A DNA stretch of 64,000 nt from Myxococcales bacterium (GTDB lineage: Bacteria > Myxococcota_A > Polyangia > Polyangiales > Polyangiaceae): positions 1 through 64,000 of the forward strand of contig JACPVJ010000012.1 in NCBI GenBank assembly GCA_016191785.1. The letters are read 5' to 3'. This document shows, piece by piece, positions 1-9,956 of this stretch. A program made the position numbers and the translations under genes. A model generated the notes under the pieces. It had not been told where the DNA came from and made no database searches. It saw nothing but the letters and a program-made list of their open reading frames with translations. Each line of letters opens with the position of its first letter. Position 1 is the first letter of the stretch.

Positions 1-134
1 CCCGCGCCGCCCGCGCCGCCGCCCGCCGCGCTACCCGCGGTGCCCCCGGTCCCGCCCGAATCATCGCCCCCGGACTGCCCGCAACCCACCAACAAGCATG
101 AGATGGCCACCAGCGCTGAGCTGCAACGAAGCAT
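1..134 (-). CDS. Gly-rich lipoprotein, N-terminal part (runs off left edge)
   Basis: Read on the minus strand, an ATG at 134 opens a frame beginning MLRCSSALVAISCLLVGCG and continuing into a Gly/Ala/Ser-rich stretch up to the window edge. A strong ribosome binding site (AGGAGGA, complement of about 143-149) sits at ideal distance upstream. LLVGC is a good lipobox, so the product should be an outer-membrane or periplasmic lipoprotein with a low-complexity linker, like several others in this window. Only 44 codons are visible, so no function can be given. It is divergent from the VWA lipoprotein gene, with about 120 bp between them that should hold both promoters. Confidence 0.75.
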   Translation of the reverse strand, partial: MLRCSSALVAISCLLVGCGQSGGDDSGGTGGTAGSAAGGGAGGA

Positions 135-253
135 GTGCGAGTCCTCCTGAAGCCTCGTTTCATATCGCGAAGGGTGAGCGTTCGTCGTGTCAGCAGTTGC
201 TGACGCGCAAGCGGGCGCGGCCGGCGTGTCTTCAAGGGTGGAGACCTCTGCCC

Positions 254-1402
254 ATGCATTTCTGCAACTCTCGCTCAGCGGCGGCGATCCTCGTCTTGTC
301 ACTGGCTGCGTGCTCGGCCACCAGCGCCGGCAGCGAGCCAGACGGCGAGGTGGCAGGCGCGGGTGGCGCGAGCGGTGGCGCCGGCGCTGGGCTCGGAAGC
401 GGCGGTGGGCCTGGCGGCGGCCTCAACGTGGGCGGCACCAGCGCGGGCGGTGGCGCCGGCGGTGGCGCCGGCGGCGGGGTCGAGTGCCAGGCCATCTCGC
501 AACAGGCGCAGACGAAGTTCAAGCCGGTCGACATCATCTGGGCGGTCGACACCTCGGGCAGCATGAACGCCGAGCGCAAGGCGGTCGAGACTCACCTCAA
601 CACCTTCGCGCAGACGATCACCGCGGCGGGCATCGACGTGCACGTGGTGCTGATCGCCGACCCGGGTGGCATGTGCATCGGCGCTCCGCTGGGAAAGGGA
701 AGCTGCCCGGGCGGCTCGCAGTCGCCCACGTTCATCCACGTCGAGAAGTACGTGGGCAGCCACAACGCCCTCAGCGCCTTCGTCGCGTTTTACCCGGCGT
801 ACAAGCCGGCGCTGCGTCAGAGCTCACTGAAGGTGTTCACGGTCGTCACCGACGACAACACCGAGCCGGGGAGCATCAACTCTGCTGCAGAGTTCAGCCA
901 GGCTGTGGCCAAGCTCGAGCCGGGTTGGTTCGACGACTGGAAGGTGTCGGGCATCTTCTGCACCGGCAAGGGTTGCAACAGCAACTGCGCCGCCACCGGT
1001 CACACCTACAACGCGCTGGTGGCTCAGACCAGCGGGGTGGCAGGTGATCTGTGCGGCGGCAACGCCGGCGGCTTCAAGCCCGTCTTCGACTCGCTCGCCA
1101 AGGCCATCGTCGAGAGCAAGACCCTCGACTGCCAGTGGACCATTCCACCGCCGCCCGCCGGCGAGACCTTCGACCCGGGGAAGGTCAACGTGCGCTTCAC
1201 CTCCAGCGCGAACACCACCACCGACCTCTACGCGGTGCCCGACGCCAGCCATTGTGGACCGCAGGGCGGTTGGTACTACGACGATCCGAAGAACCCCAAG
1301 ACGATCTCGGTCTGCCCCTCCACCTGCCAGAGCATCCAGTCGGACCCGGGCGGCAAGATCGACATCTTGTTCGGGTGCGTGACCGTGGTGCAGCCCGCCT
1401 GA
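254..1402 (+). CDS. VWA-domain lipoprotein
   Basis: The 382-residue product starts at the ATG followed by a lipoprotein signal (VLSLAAC, lipidated Cys20). An upstream in-frame start at 98 would add 52 residues of non-signal sequence and was rejected. Residues about 30-77 are a Gly/Ala-rich linker. A von Willebrand factor A-like domain follows, with the MIDAS core DTSGSM at residues 99-104 after the strand VDIIWAV. Further Cys pairs suggest disulfides in the exported domain. VWA domains bind ligands through a metal ion, so a surface adhesion or complex-assembly role is inferred. The gene stands alone and converges on the lipoprotein gene ending at 1440. Confidence 0.85.
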   Translation: MHFCNSRSAAAILVLSLAACSATSAGSEPDGEVAGAGGASGGAGAGLGSGGGPGGGLNVGGTSAGGGAGGGAGGGVECQAISQQAQTKFKPVDIIWAVDTSGSMNAERKAVETHLNTFAQTITAAGIDVHVVLIADPGGMCIGAPLGKGSCPGGSQSPTFIHVEKYVGSHNALSAFVAFYPAYKPALRQSSLKVFTVVTDDNTEPGSINSAAEFSQAVAKLEPGWFDDWKVSGIFCTGKGCNSNCAATGHTYNALVAQTSGVAGDLCGGNAGGFKPVFDSLAKAIVESKTLDCQWTIPPPPAGETFDPGKVNVRFTSSANTTTDLYAVPDASHCGPQGGWYYDDPKNPKTISVCPSTCQSIQSDPGGKIDILFGCVTVVQPA

Positions 1403-1414
1403 CGCCACCTGCGT

Positions 1415-1432
1415 CCAGCGGCGATGCGCTGG
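1415..1432. terminator. Inverted repeat between convergent genes
   Basis: CCAGCG and CGCTGG arms with a 6-nt loop lie in the 37-bp gap between the convergent genes ending at 1402 and 1440. There is no T-run, so a bidirectional hairpin terminator is only a possibility. Confidence 0.3.
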
Positions 1433-1439
1433 CCGTGCG

Positions 1440-2714
1440 TCACCACCCCAGCCCATCACAGTCGCTGTCCGCGGCGTCCCAGTAGCTGTGGCGACCCGTG
1501 GGTTCGATGCGGTGCAGCCGACCCTCGGCGTCGATCATCACGAAGCCGAGCTCTTCTTGGATGTATGACTTGGTCTCGTGGAGCGGCTGGGTGCGCCACC
1601 CGTCGCTGGCCTTGTAAGCGTGGGTGCTGCCCACGGTGTGGTAGCTCGAGATCGTTCGCGTCGCGAACAGGTGGAGCGTGCCGTTCGGCGCGATGCGAAG
1701 CTGTGGGTCCTTGTGGAGAAGCATCGGCAGCGAGTCGGCCGTCAGCCCCGAGGGCCCGCTCACGGAATACGCGAGGTCCTGACCCTTCTCACTGGCAAGA
1801 TGGAACTTCCCGCTGCCGTCGACGGCGAACGCGGCGACCGACGTGACCGTCGGTGTCGCAGGGCCGGCGACCCACGCGCCCGACGAGAGCGTCGAGAGCT
1901 GGACGCCTCCGCTGCTGCGGGCGAGGTGCACGACCCCTTTGGGGTCGGTCGCCAGGAGGAAGGAGCCGGCGTTCGCGTCCAGCTGCTTCTTCTGGATCGT
2001 TCCCCCCGACAACACGGCGTGCCAGAGCCCGGCTGCCGAGAACACGCCATGGACGCCCGAGCTGCCGTCCGTCGCGATGTCCAGGGCGTACCCGACTGAA
2101 GCGTCGCCCTTGGCGAGCTCGGTCAGTTGCGTGGTGACCCAGCTTCCGGTCACGTTCGTCGTGTAGAAGAGCTCTCCGGCGCTGGGGGAGCCGACGCGAT
2201 ACAAGACGTGGTCCTTGCCCTGCGCGTCCACTGCCAGCTCCCCGTTGAACGAGCTGGCGGTGATGATTTCGTGCTTCCACGTGTCGGTCTGCCAAACCGA
2301 GAGACCCATGCCCCCCGTGGCGCCATAGAGCACGTGGATCGCTCCGCCCGGGCCGAGCGCAATGTCGACGAGCGAGCTCTTCCCCAGCTTGGGGTCGACG
2401 GGGATCGAGCCGCCCTCGACGACCGCCTCCGCGGCGCCAGGGTACAGGGCCGCCTTCGCATCGTCGCAGTCGTCGCCCCCGCACGAAGCCGCCGTGTGCC
2501 CATCGCCGTCGCCGTCGCTGCAACCCGAGCCGCCCGCTCCCGAAGCGCCGCCGCTCGAAGCGCCGCCGCTCGAAGCGCCGCCCGAACCCGAAGTGCCGCC
2601 GCTCGAACCGCCGCCGGCCCCGGAGCTACCCCCGCCGCCGGAGGCGTTCCCGCCGCCCCCGCACCCGGCGATGGCGATCGACGCACCGAGCCACAGCGCC
2701 GAGCTCACTCGCAC
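1440..2714 (-). CDS. Lipoprotein with metal-binding repeat and predicted seven-bladed propeller
   Basis: The 424-residue product has a lipoprotein signal (IAIAGC, Cys18), then a Gly/Ser/Ala linker to about residue 65. Next is an Asp-rich segment (CSDGDGDGHTAASCGGDDCDD) typical of the MopE/thrombospondin-3 type putative metal-binding motif. The remainder shows seven spaced copies of a D-x-x-G-x-x-H motif (for example DAQGKDHVLYR, DPKGVVHLARS, DGSGKFHLASE, DAEGRLHRIEP), as expected for a seven-bladed beta-propeller. Its ATG lies inside the 3' end of the upstream astacin-like protease gene (10-bp overlap), so the two are probably co-translated. Binding or scaffold function on the cell surface is inferred; the ligand is unknown. 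Confidence 0.8.
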   Translation of the reverse strand: MRVSSALWLGASIAIAGCGGGGNASGGGGSSGAGGGSSGGTSGSGGASSGGASSGGASGAGGSGCSDGDGDGHTAASCGGDDCDDAKAALYPGAAEAVVEGGSIPVDPKLGKSSLVDIALGPGGAIHVLYGATGGMGLSVWQTDTWKHEIITASSFNGELAVDAQGKDHVLYRVGSPSAGELFYTTNVTGSWVTTQLTELAKGDASVGYALDIATDGSSGVHGVFSAAGLWHAVLSGGTIQKKQLDANAGSFLLATDPKGVVHLARSSGGVQLSTLSSGAWVAGPATPTVTSVAAFAVDGSGKFHLASEKGQDLAYSVSGPSGLTADSLPMLLHKDPQLRIAPNGTLHLFATRTISSYHTVGSTHAYKASDGWRTQPLHETKSYIQEELGFVMIDAEGRLHRIEPTGRHSYWDAADSDCDGLGW

Positions 2715-3937
2715 GGGTGAGCTCTACTAGTGGAAGACACCTTGGGGAGACGCCGCCGTCGTCGGTGCGCGCTCAGCACCGCGAACGCGCCGGCGCAGAG
2801 CGCCCACCAGCCGCCGTGCTCCCGCGCGGGCGACGTGCGGCAGCCGCAGCCGCCCTCGTCGTCGGACACGACCTTGGTGTTCTGACTGCTCTGACCGCCG
2901 CCACCGGCTGCGCCGTCCACACCGGGCGCGCCAGACCAACCCGGTTCGTCGATGCCCTCGTCGCCCGCAGCACCGGCTGCGCCCGCTGCGCCGCTCGAGC
3001 CCCCAGCGCCCGCCGAGCCGCCGCTGGCACCGTCGACCGCGCCGTCGCTCCCCGCTTCGCTGCTGCCGTCCTTCGCAGCGTCTGCGCTCGCGTCCTTCGT
3101 GCCGCCGGTGCCGCCTGTGCCCGCGTCGGGAACCGTGGGTGAGCCGTACAGCTCCCAGATGGACTTCACGTCGCCGCCGGTGATGACCCACTCGTGATTG
3201 ATGAGCGAGCCCGACTTGGTCAAGAGCACTGCCTTGCCGCCCACCCGACAGCTGGTCAGGTCGCGCGTCGACCGATAGTGCATCACCGAGCCCACGTTGT
3301 ACTTGTCGAGCAGCGCGCAGTCCTTGCACAGCGCGAACTGGTACTGGCAGAGCGAGCTGTTGACGATGTTGCTCGAGATCACCTGGATGTAGCTGCCGCG
3401 GTCCTTGCGGCGGTGCTCGTGCTCGAGCCCCAGCACGTGGCCGAGCTCGTGCCGCGTCACGGTCAGGTACTCCGAGTCGCGCAGGTACAGCTTCGAGACG
3501 GTGCCCGAGCGATAACCGACGAACTCGACCCGAGGGCTGCCCTCGCCGACCAGCACGTAGGCATTGTCGGTGCTGGTCGCCGCCACGAAGTTGATGACGT
3601 TCTTGGTCTTGGTCTCCCACTCGCCCATCGCCGTGAGCAGGCGGCTCTTGGTGGTGCTGTTGACGGTCGAGCCGATCTTGTAGGGCACGCGCCCCTTGGG
3701 CCAGATCTGGTGCTTGCCCGTGCTGGTGAGCGGCCCGCCGAGCCCCGTGGGCGCCGACCCGGGCCCGAGCTCGCCGCTGCCCTCGTCCGCCACGCAGGGC
3801 TCGTCGATGCGATCACAGTCCGGGTCCTCTGGCGGGCAGACCGAGCCTGACTCGTCGGCCTCGCCGGGGGCCTCGTGGCAGCCCCCTGCGGCCAGCGTTG
3901 CGAGCACAGAAACCGCGATCGCGCGCCGAGTCCGCAT
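2705..3937 (-). CDS. Astacin-like (M12A) metalloprotease with MYXO-CTERM tail
   Basis: The 410-residue product has a signal peptide ending near LAAGGC (possible lipobox, Cys20, although Ala at -3 is unusual). A zinc metalloprotease domain follows. HELGHVLGLEHE at residues 163-174 fits the astacin signature HExxHxxGxxHE, and the Met-turn SVMHY is at 217-221. A Gly/Ala/Ser-rich linker leads to a C-terminal tail with a CGC motif, a short hydrophobic segment and an Arg cluster (HRRRRR), which is the tripartite MYXO-CTERM plan. About 12 residues extend past the Arg cluster, which is unusual. Secretion and C-terminal processing to the cell surface are expected. It is first gene of a two-gene operon with the propeller lipoprotein. 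Confidence 0.85.
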   Translation of the reverse strand: MRTRRAIAVSVLATLAAGGCHEAPGEADESGSVCPPEDPDCDRIDEPCVADEGSGELGPGSAPTGLGGPLTSTGKHQIWPKGRVPYKIGSTVNSTTKSRLLTAMGEWETKTKNVINFVAATSTDNAYVLVGEGSPRVEFVGYRSGTVSKLYLRDSEYLTVTRHELGHVLGLEHEHRRKDRGSYIQVISSNIVNSSLCQYQFALCKDCALLDKYNVGSVMHYRSTRDLTSCRVGGKAVLLTKSGSLINHEWVITGGDVKSIWELYGSPTVPDAGTGGTGGTKDASADAAKDGSSEAGSDGAVDGASGGSAGAGGSSGAAGAAGAAGDEGIDEPGWSGAPGVDGAAGGGGQSSQNTKVVSDDEGGCGCRTSPAREHGGWWALCAGAFAVLSAHRRRRRLPKVSSTSRAHPCE

Positions 3938-4098
3938 CCTGACGAATCTACCACGACTTGCGAAGCGGCCCGAATCGCGCTACGCCTCGTGTCGCTCACG
4001 ACTCGTGCGGCCCCCTCGGCCATCAGGTGCCTGGGCAGTCCAGGTTCCGAGATCGTGACGAACGCGGCCCATGTGCCGCCAGAAAGTGTGTGTTTCCG

Positions 4099-5490
<1,392 letters not shown>

Positions 5491-5509
5491 CACGGCGCGC
5501 GTGCCGCCA

Positions 5510-5525
5510 TGGCACGCAGCTGGCA
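5510..5525 (+). promoter_or_regulatory. Possible sigma-54 promoter of the Cys-rich lipoprotein gene
   Basis: TGGCACGCAGCTGGCA matches the -24/-12 pattern TGGCACGNNNNTTGCA with one mismatch (TGGC for TTGC). The predicted start would be near 5536, giving a leader of about 59 nt that contains the ribosome binding site GGGGGAGG. A chance match cannot be excluded. Confidence 0.3.
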
Positions 5526-5594
5526 CAACTGCCCCGGGATTCCCGCGCAAAGCGCGGCTTGCAGTTCGGCACGCGCGTTGCTGAAGGGGGAGGC

Positions 5595-6344
5595 ATGTCC
5601 AGCCGACTCCTGATCGCTGCGCTCGTCTCGACCGTCACCCTGGCCTGCGGCGGTTCCACCAGCCAAGACTCGTCCACCGGCGGCAGCGCCGGTTCGGGCG
5701 GGTCCACCGGCGGCACCGCTGGAACGGGCGGGGCTACGGGGGGCACCGCGGGGATCTCCGGCGGAACGGGCGGGGCGTCGTGTGACGGATACGAAGACGA
5801 GACCCCGCCGGGCTCCGTGACGTTGCGCTACCAGAACGCGACGGGCGCTCCGATCTACCTAGGCGGCGGCAACACCTGCGACCCGACGCCGCTGTTCGAC
5901 CTCGACGGTCCCAACGGCCCCGTGCAGCTGCAGGCCAGCGGGTGCGGCCACACCTGCGAGGCGCTGCAGAGCCACGGCAACTACTGCGCCGGGGCCTGCA
6001 TGATGCCGCCAGTGATCATGATCGCGCCCGGCGGCCACTACGACGAGACCTGGTTGGGCACGGTATACGAGCTCGAGTCGATGCCGAAGGAGTGCTACTT
6101 CGAGCCCGACTTCGCCCCGAGCACCTGCGATCGCCGCGTGATCGCGCCCAAGGGCTCGTACGCCGCGGTGGTCCAGGCCGGCAGCACCCTGAGCTGCTAC
6201 GACTCGAGCATCTGCAATTGCACGCCCGACGCCAGCGGGTCGTGCCAGATCCCCTACGGCGGGACCCCCGACGGCACGAAGCTGGCCGCGAAAGCCAGCT
6301 TCGAGATGCCCGGCGCGTCGCTGGTGACGATCACTTTCCAGTAG
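5595..6344 (+). CDS. Cys-rich lipoprotein (paralogue of the one at 46382-47053)
   Basis: The 249-residue product starts at an ATG preceded by GAAGGGGGAGG. It has a lipobox VTLAC and then a Gly/Thr/Ser linker to about residue 60. The exported domain begins with TLRYQNATGAPIYLGGG and carries about ten Cys with Gly/Met/Pro between them. It has the same architecture as the lipoprotein at 46382: a strand of the form (I/L)R(Y/F)xNxxxxPxxx, a C-x3-C pair, then a GACM motif and a closing beta-rich segment. No known domain is recognised. It stands alone on the plus strand and converges with the two-gene lipoprotein operon that follows. Confidence 0.75.
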   Translation: MSSRLLIAALVSTVTLACGGSTSQDSSTGGSAGSGGSTGGTAGTGGATGGTAGISGGTGGASCDGYEDETPPGSVTLRYQNATGAPIYLGGGNTCDPTPLFDLDGPNGPVQLQASGCGHTCEALQSHGNYCAGACMMPPVIMIAPGGHYDETWLGTVYELESMPKECYFEPDFAPSTCDRRVIAPKGSYAAVVQAGSTLSCYDSSICNCTPDASGSCQIPYGGTPDGTKLAAKASFEMPGASLVTITFQ

Positions 6345-6351
6345 CCTGCGC

Positions 6352-6891
6352 TCAGCCCGACAGCCCGCGGCACTCGAGGAAGCACTTCCGCGCGCTCTCG
6401 TTGGTCGCCTTGGTGACACAGTCGGCGCCGCCGCCGGCCGACGTGCACTCCTTCATCTTGTCCAGGTCGATCATCTTGCCGTGCTTGGTCTCGCACTCGG
6501 AGCGGCAGCGGTTGAGGCACGCTGCACCGTTCGGGCAGTCGCCGCCCGACGAGCCGCTGGCAGTCGCGCTCTCGGTCTCCGGCGCCGAGCGCGCGTCCTC
6601 GACCGCCTTCGCGCCGAACTCCTTCTTCCAGGCGTCGATGTGCTTGTCGTAGTCGCTGGCGCCGATCTCGGCCGAGACAGCCTGGCGGTGCTTGGTCCGG
6701 CAGACGGTTGCGGCGATCCACGCCGGCTTGCCGCCCACCTCGGTCTTCGACTCGGCCATGATCTCGCACTTGCCGTACTCGATGCGGTGCTTGTCGAAGG
6801 CGGCGAAGGCCTTGGACTTGCCGCCCTTGCAGGCGAGCAGCGCTGCGAGCAGCACCAGTGAGACTCCGAACGTTCGTGCTACCTTCTTCAT
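6352..6891 (-). CDS. Small lipoprotein of unknown function
   Basis: The 179-residue product has a clean lipoprotein signal (LLAALLAC). A short charged region follows with Cys spaced through it (KCEIM, VCRTKH, CPNGAACLNRC, CETKH, CVTK, CFLEC). The Cys pattern suggests a small disulfide-stabilised helical fold. The start is supported by AGGAG seven bases upstream. It lies seven bases downstream of the lipoprotein gene ending at 6899, so the two are almost certainly co-transcribed and may form one envelope complex. No function is proposed. Confidence 0.75.
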   Translation of the reverse strand: MKKVARTFGVSLVLLAALLACKGGKSKAFAAFDKHRIEYGKCEIMAESKTEVGGKPAWIAATVCRTKHRQAVSAEIGASDYDKHIDAWKKEFGAKAVEDARSAPETESATASGSSGGDCPNGAACLNRCRSECETKHGKMIDLDKMKECTSAGGGADCVTKATNESARKCFLECRGLSG

Positions 6892-6898
6892 TGGACTC

Positions 6899-7627
6899 CT
6901 ACTTCACCGCGTCTTTGACCACGTACTCGATGTTGCTGTCGTACGCCCCGCACGGCTGCGGGGGCCCCGATGCCCCGCTCGACCGCTGGAGCAAGCACTC
7001 GACGAAGAGCATCTTCTTCGAGCCGACGCGGTGGGAAGTCGCGACCGACTTCCCGGCCTTGAGCTTGACCTGCTGCTCGTACCCGTCTTTGGTCGACAAG
7101 ATGTCGATCAGCATCACGCGATACACCCCGAGGCCATCGTATCGCTTGGGGTCACCCACCCGGATGGTGCCCGCCCAGCCCACGGCGTTGCTGGCCTCTT
7201 TCATCAGCTCGTAGCCTCTGTACTGGTACGCCGACGACAGGTTGCTCTTCAGCGTGTCGGCCGTCAGACTGTCGACCTCGTCGGGCCGGTCCTTGATGCC
7301 GTCGTCACTGCTGCCCTCGGCGGTGTCGTCCGAGGCGAGCGCGGAGCCGCCGCCACACGCCCCCATGCAGGTCGTGAGCGACGTCTTGTCCGACGACTTC
7401 TTCAGGCAGCCCGTCTCGCAGTCGTAGCGCTCGGGTTTCTCTTTTTTCGCACGAGTTGCCTCGGTCACGCACTTGGCCTTGGCCTCGGCGTCGAGCGGCT
7501 CGCCCATGATCTCGGCCATCTTGTCGCAGGCCTTCTCGGGGCTCATCCGCCCGATGGCCTTGCACGAGAGCAGCGCCACCCCGAGCACCACCCCGCACGC
7601 CACGACCCCTCTTCGCTGCTCGCTCAC
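6899..7627 (-). CDS. Cys-containing lipoprotein of unknown function
   Basis: The 242-residue product starts at a GTG preceded by GGGAGG. The frame is open upstream, but this start gives a proper lipoprotein signal (VALLSC). The exported part has PEKACDKM ... AKCVTEA ... DCETGCLKK ... CMGACGGG, an alternating helical Cys pattern resembling that of its downstream partner. A second half (about residues 100-242) looks like a beta-rich domain with terms such as YRGYELM and VYRVMLIDIL. First gene of a two-gene operon. Function unknown. Confidence 0.7.
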   Translation of the reverse strand: MSEQRRGVVACGVVLGVALLSCKAIGRMSPEKACDKMAEIMGEPLDAEAKAKCVTEATRAKKEKPERYDCETGCLKKSSDKTSLTTCMGACGGGSALASDDTAEGSSDDGIKDRPDEVDSLTADTLKSNLSSAYQYRGYELMKEASNAVGWAGTIRVGDPKRYDGLGVYRVMLIDILSTKDGYEQQVKLKAGKSVATSHRVGSKKMLFVECLLQRSSGASGPPQPCGAYDSNIEYVVKDAVK

Positions 7628-7738
7628 TCCGACCTCCCGCCTTCGCCGACGTCGCCAACCTTCTTTGATAGGCGACCGGCCCGCCCAATTCAAGCGGCGG
7701 TTAAAGGTCCGCAGCCCGCGGCCGTTCAACGTGGGGCC

Positions 7739-8086
7739 ATGGGCATGCTGTCGCTCCCGCCGTCGATCGCGCCGCGCTCGGTTCCACTGACCATGGTCCC
7801 GCCGCCCCAGCGCGCCAGCCGCACCGCGCTGATCCTGGCGGCCCTTGCTTGGGTGATCGTCGGGCTCGTGATCGCCTTCCGCTCCGAGCTCGGCGACGAG
7901 TTCCACCGCGTCGAGTCGTGGCGGTCGACCCTCCGTCGCGCAGCGCTGGGCGCGTCGGGGCTTCTCGCCATCGCGAGTCTGGTGCCCGCGGTCGGGGGTT
8001 TCCGCCGCGCACCGCTTCAGTCGCTGGTCGCCTTGGCGATGGTCGCGGGTTGGATCGCGCTGATGGTGTGGCGGGTGGTGGGGTAG
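7739..8086 (+). CDS. Small integral membrane protein
   Basis: This is a 115-residue protein with three predicted membrane segments (about residues 28-46, 70-86 and 97-113). The ATG at 7739 is the first start that does not run into the antisense of the neighbouring lipoprotein gene; a longer reading to 6692 is a GC-driven artefact. No domain is recognised. It is divergent from the 7627 operon and ends ten bases before the polyferredoxin gene, which converges on it. Confidence 0.6.
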   Translation: MGMLSLPPSIAPRSVPLTMVPPPQRASRTALILAALAWVIVGLVIAFRSELGDEFHRVESWRSTLRRAALGASGLLAIASLVPAVGGFRRAPLQSLVALAMVAGWIALMVWRVVG

Positions 8087-8096
8087 CCCCGACGCC

Positions 8097-9956
8097 TCAC
8101 GAGTAGCTGGTGTTCTCGAGCAAGATCACATTCGTGCGGCTGCGGGTCTCGCCGGCGCTGGTGACGTAGACCGCCGGCTTGTCCACGATCGGGCAGACCT
8201 TCTCGCACGCGCCGCAGCCGATGCACAAAGACGGATCGACGTGGGGGCGCTGCACCTTGATGGTGGTCATCTTGGCGTGCTCGCCGCCGGCCTCATAGTG
8301 GCTGTCGCGCTTCGGGACCTCGACGTCTTCGGCCCAGATCGCCTTGGGTGAGGTCGGGCAGAACTCTTCGCACACGATGCAGGGCGTGGCCATGGCCCAA
8401 GGCAAGCAGCGCCCTTGGTCGTACATCGCAGTGCCGATGCTCACCGGCTTCTGGCCGATGCCCATCTTCTGCTTCTCGTCGATCTTCTGGATCGCCCCGG
8501 TGGGGCAGACCTGACCGCACAGCACGCAGCTGAACTCGCAGTAGCCGATGCGCGGCACCAAGATCGGCGTCCAGAGCCCCTCGAGGCCGGCCTCGAAGAA
8601 GGCGGGGTGCAGGGCGTTGTTGGGGCACACCTTCATGCACTCGGCGCAGCGGATGCAGCGCTCGAGGAACTCGCGCTCTTCCACCGAACCGGGTGGACGG
8701 ATCACCTTCTCGCTGTAGGCGCGGTCGGGCCAGTTGGCGATGCGCATCGCCGGAATCGCGACGGCGCCGGCGGCGGTCGAGGCCAAGAGCGTGCGGCGCT
8801 GCAGATCGGGTTTGACGATCTCGCTCTTGCGGTTCGGCAGGAACTTGAACTTGATTACGTCTTCGGGGCAGGCGGCCTCGCAGTTGAAGCACACGAAGCA
8901 CTCGTCTTGGCGGTGCTTGACCCCGCCCTGGGGGCTGTCGGCGCCCTGGCATTGCACCAGGCACAGGTTGCAGTCGGTGCACTTCGCGTGGTCCTTCTCC
9001 ATGCCGAAGATCGCGAAGCGCGAGAGCACGCCCAGGAACGAGCCGAGGGGGCACAGGGCCCGGCACCAGAACCGCGGGATGATGCGGTTCATGAACAACA
9101 GCGCGACCAGGGCGAAGACGATGAACCACGTCTGGTGGAAGTAGGCCTGGTTCGCGGTCCAGACCGTCTGCGAGAAGAAGTCTTGCGCGCCGTCGCTGGC
9201 GTTCTGCACCGCGCGCACGTTCGAGTCGGCGGCGACAGTGGCGCCGCGAATGCCCAGGTACTGCAGCGCCGGCACCACGCCCAGACCGATGGCGCGCACC
9301 GCAACGCAGATCGGGTCGAACAAGCCGCCGATCGCGCTGCCGGCGGCGGCGGCGCCCAAGAAGCCCCACATCAGGTAGAACTTGCCGCGCTGCCAGCCCT
9401 TGGTCTTGTTGGACTCGACGCGCTTGTTCCCCTTGAGGTACCGGCTGGGGCAGATCCACCCGAAGAAGTGGTGCAGCGTGCCGAACGGGCAGATCCACCC
9501 GCAGAACACCCGGCCGAAGAGCAGCGTGAGCGCCACGATCACGAGCGCCCAGGCGAGCCCGCGGTAGACCGTGTGCGTCGAGAGCAAGGTCATCACCGCC
9601 ACGAACGGATCGGCGAGCAAGAACGCCTCGACCGGCAGCGGCAAGCGAATCGCCTTGCCCGCCTCTGCGCTGAAGGTGCCTCGGAACGCCGTCTGGAACA
9701 GGAACCAGAGGAAGACGGCCAAGAACGCCGCCTGACTGACCACCCGGGCCTTCGCCAGCACGCGGATCACCTTGCGGGCGGGGAGGCCCGAGCCCGGGCG
9801 CTTTCGAGGACCGAAACGCTTCTTCAGCCAGCGTGAGATCGCCGACGGCGGCGCGGCCTTCACCGGCCCAGCCGGCGCCTTGTCGAGCGGTTCGACCTTG
9901 CCCGCGGCGGTGAGCCACGGGATGGGTCGAGGCAGGTCGGACGAGCTCTCGGCCAC
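8097..9956 (-). CDS. Polyferredoxin membrane protein, NapH/NapG-like fusion
   Basis: The 619-residue electron-transfer protein has an N-terminal half with several membrane segments and two CxxxCP motifs (CGWICP at 152, CRALCP at 298), as in the NapH/NosR/CcoG family. Two ferredoxin-type 4Fe-4S motifs follow (Cys326-336 and Cys353-363). At residues 387-393 lies a twin-arginine-like segment, RRTLLAS, followed by a hydrophobic stretch, and then a NapG-like half with further Cys clusters (434-444, 473-484, 526-533, 578-588). The gene therefore looks like NapH fused to NapG with the Tat signal trapped inside. The GTG start directly abuts the stop codon of the DUF362 gene, so they form one operon. 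Donor and acceptor are unknown. Confidence 0.85.
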   Translation of the reverse strand: MAESSSDLPRPIPWLTAAGKVEPLDKAPAGPVKAAPPSAISRWLKKRFGPRKRPGSGLPARKVIRVLAKARVVSQAAFLAVFLWFLFQTAFRGTFSAEAGKAIRLPLPVEAFLLADPFVAVMTLLSTHTVYRGLAWALVIVALTLLFGRVFCGWICPFGTLHHFFGWICPSRYLKGNKRVESNKTKGWQRGKFYLMWGFLGAAAAGSAIGGLFDPICVAVRAIGLGVVPALQYLGIRGATVAADSNVRAVQNASDGAQDFFSQTVWTANQAYFHQTWFIVFALVALLFMNRIIPRFWCRALCPLGSFLGVLSRFAIFGMEKDHAKCTDCNLCLVQCQGADSPQGGVKHRQDECFVCFNCEAACPEDVIKFKFLPNRKSEIVKPDLQRRTLLASTAAGAVAIPAMRIANWPDRAYSEKVIRPPGSVEEREFLERCIRCAECMKVCPNNALHPAFFEAGLEGLWTPILVPRIGYCEFSCVLCGQVCPTGAIQKIDEKQKMGIGQKPVSIGTAMYDQGRCLPWAMATPCIVCEEFCPTSPKAIWAEDVEVPKRDSHYEAGGEHAKMTTIKVQRPHVDPSLCIGCGACEKVCPIVDKPAVYVTSAGETRSRTNVILLENTSYS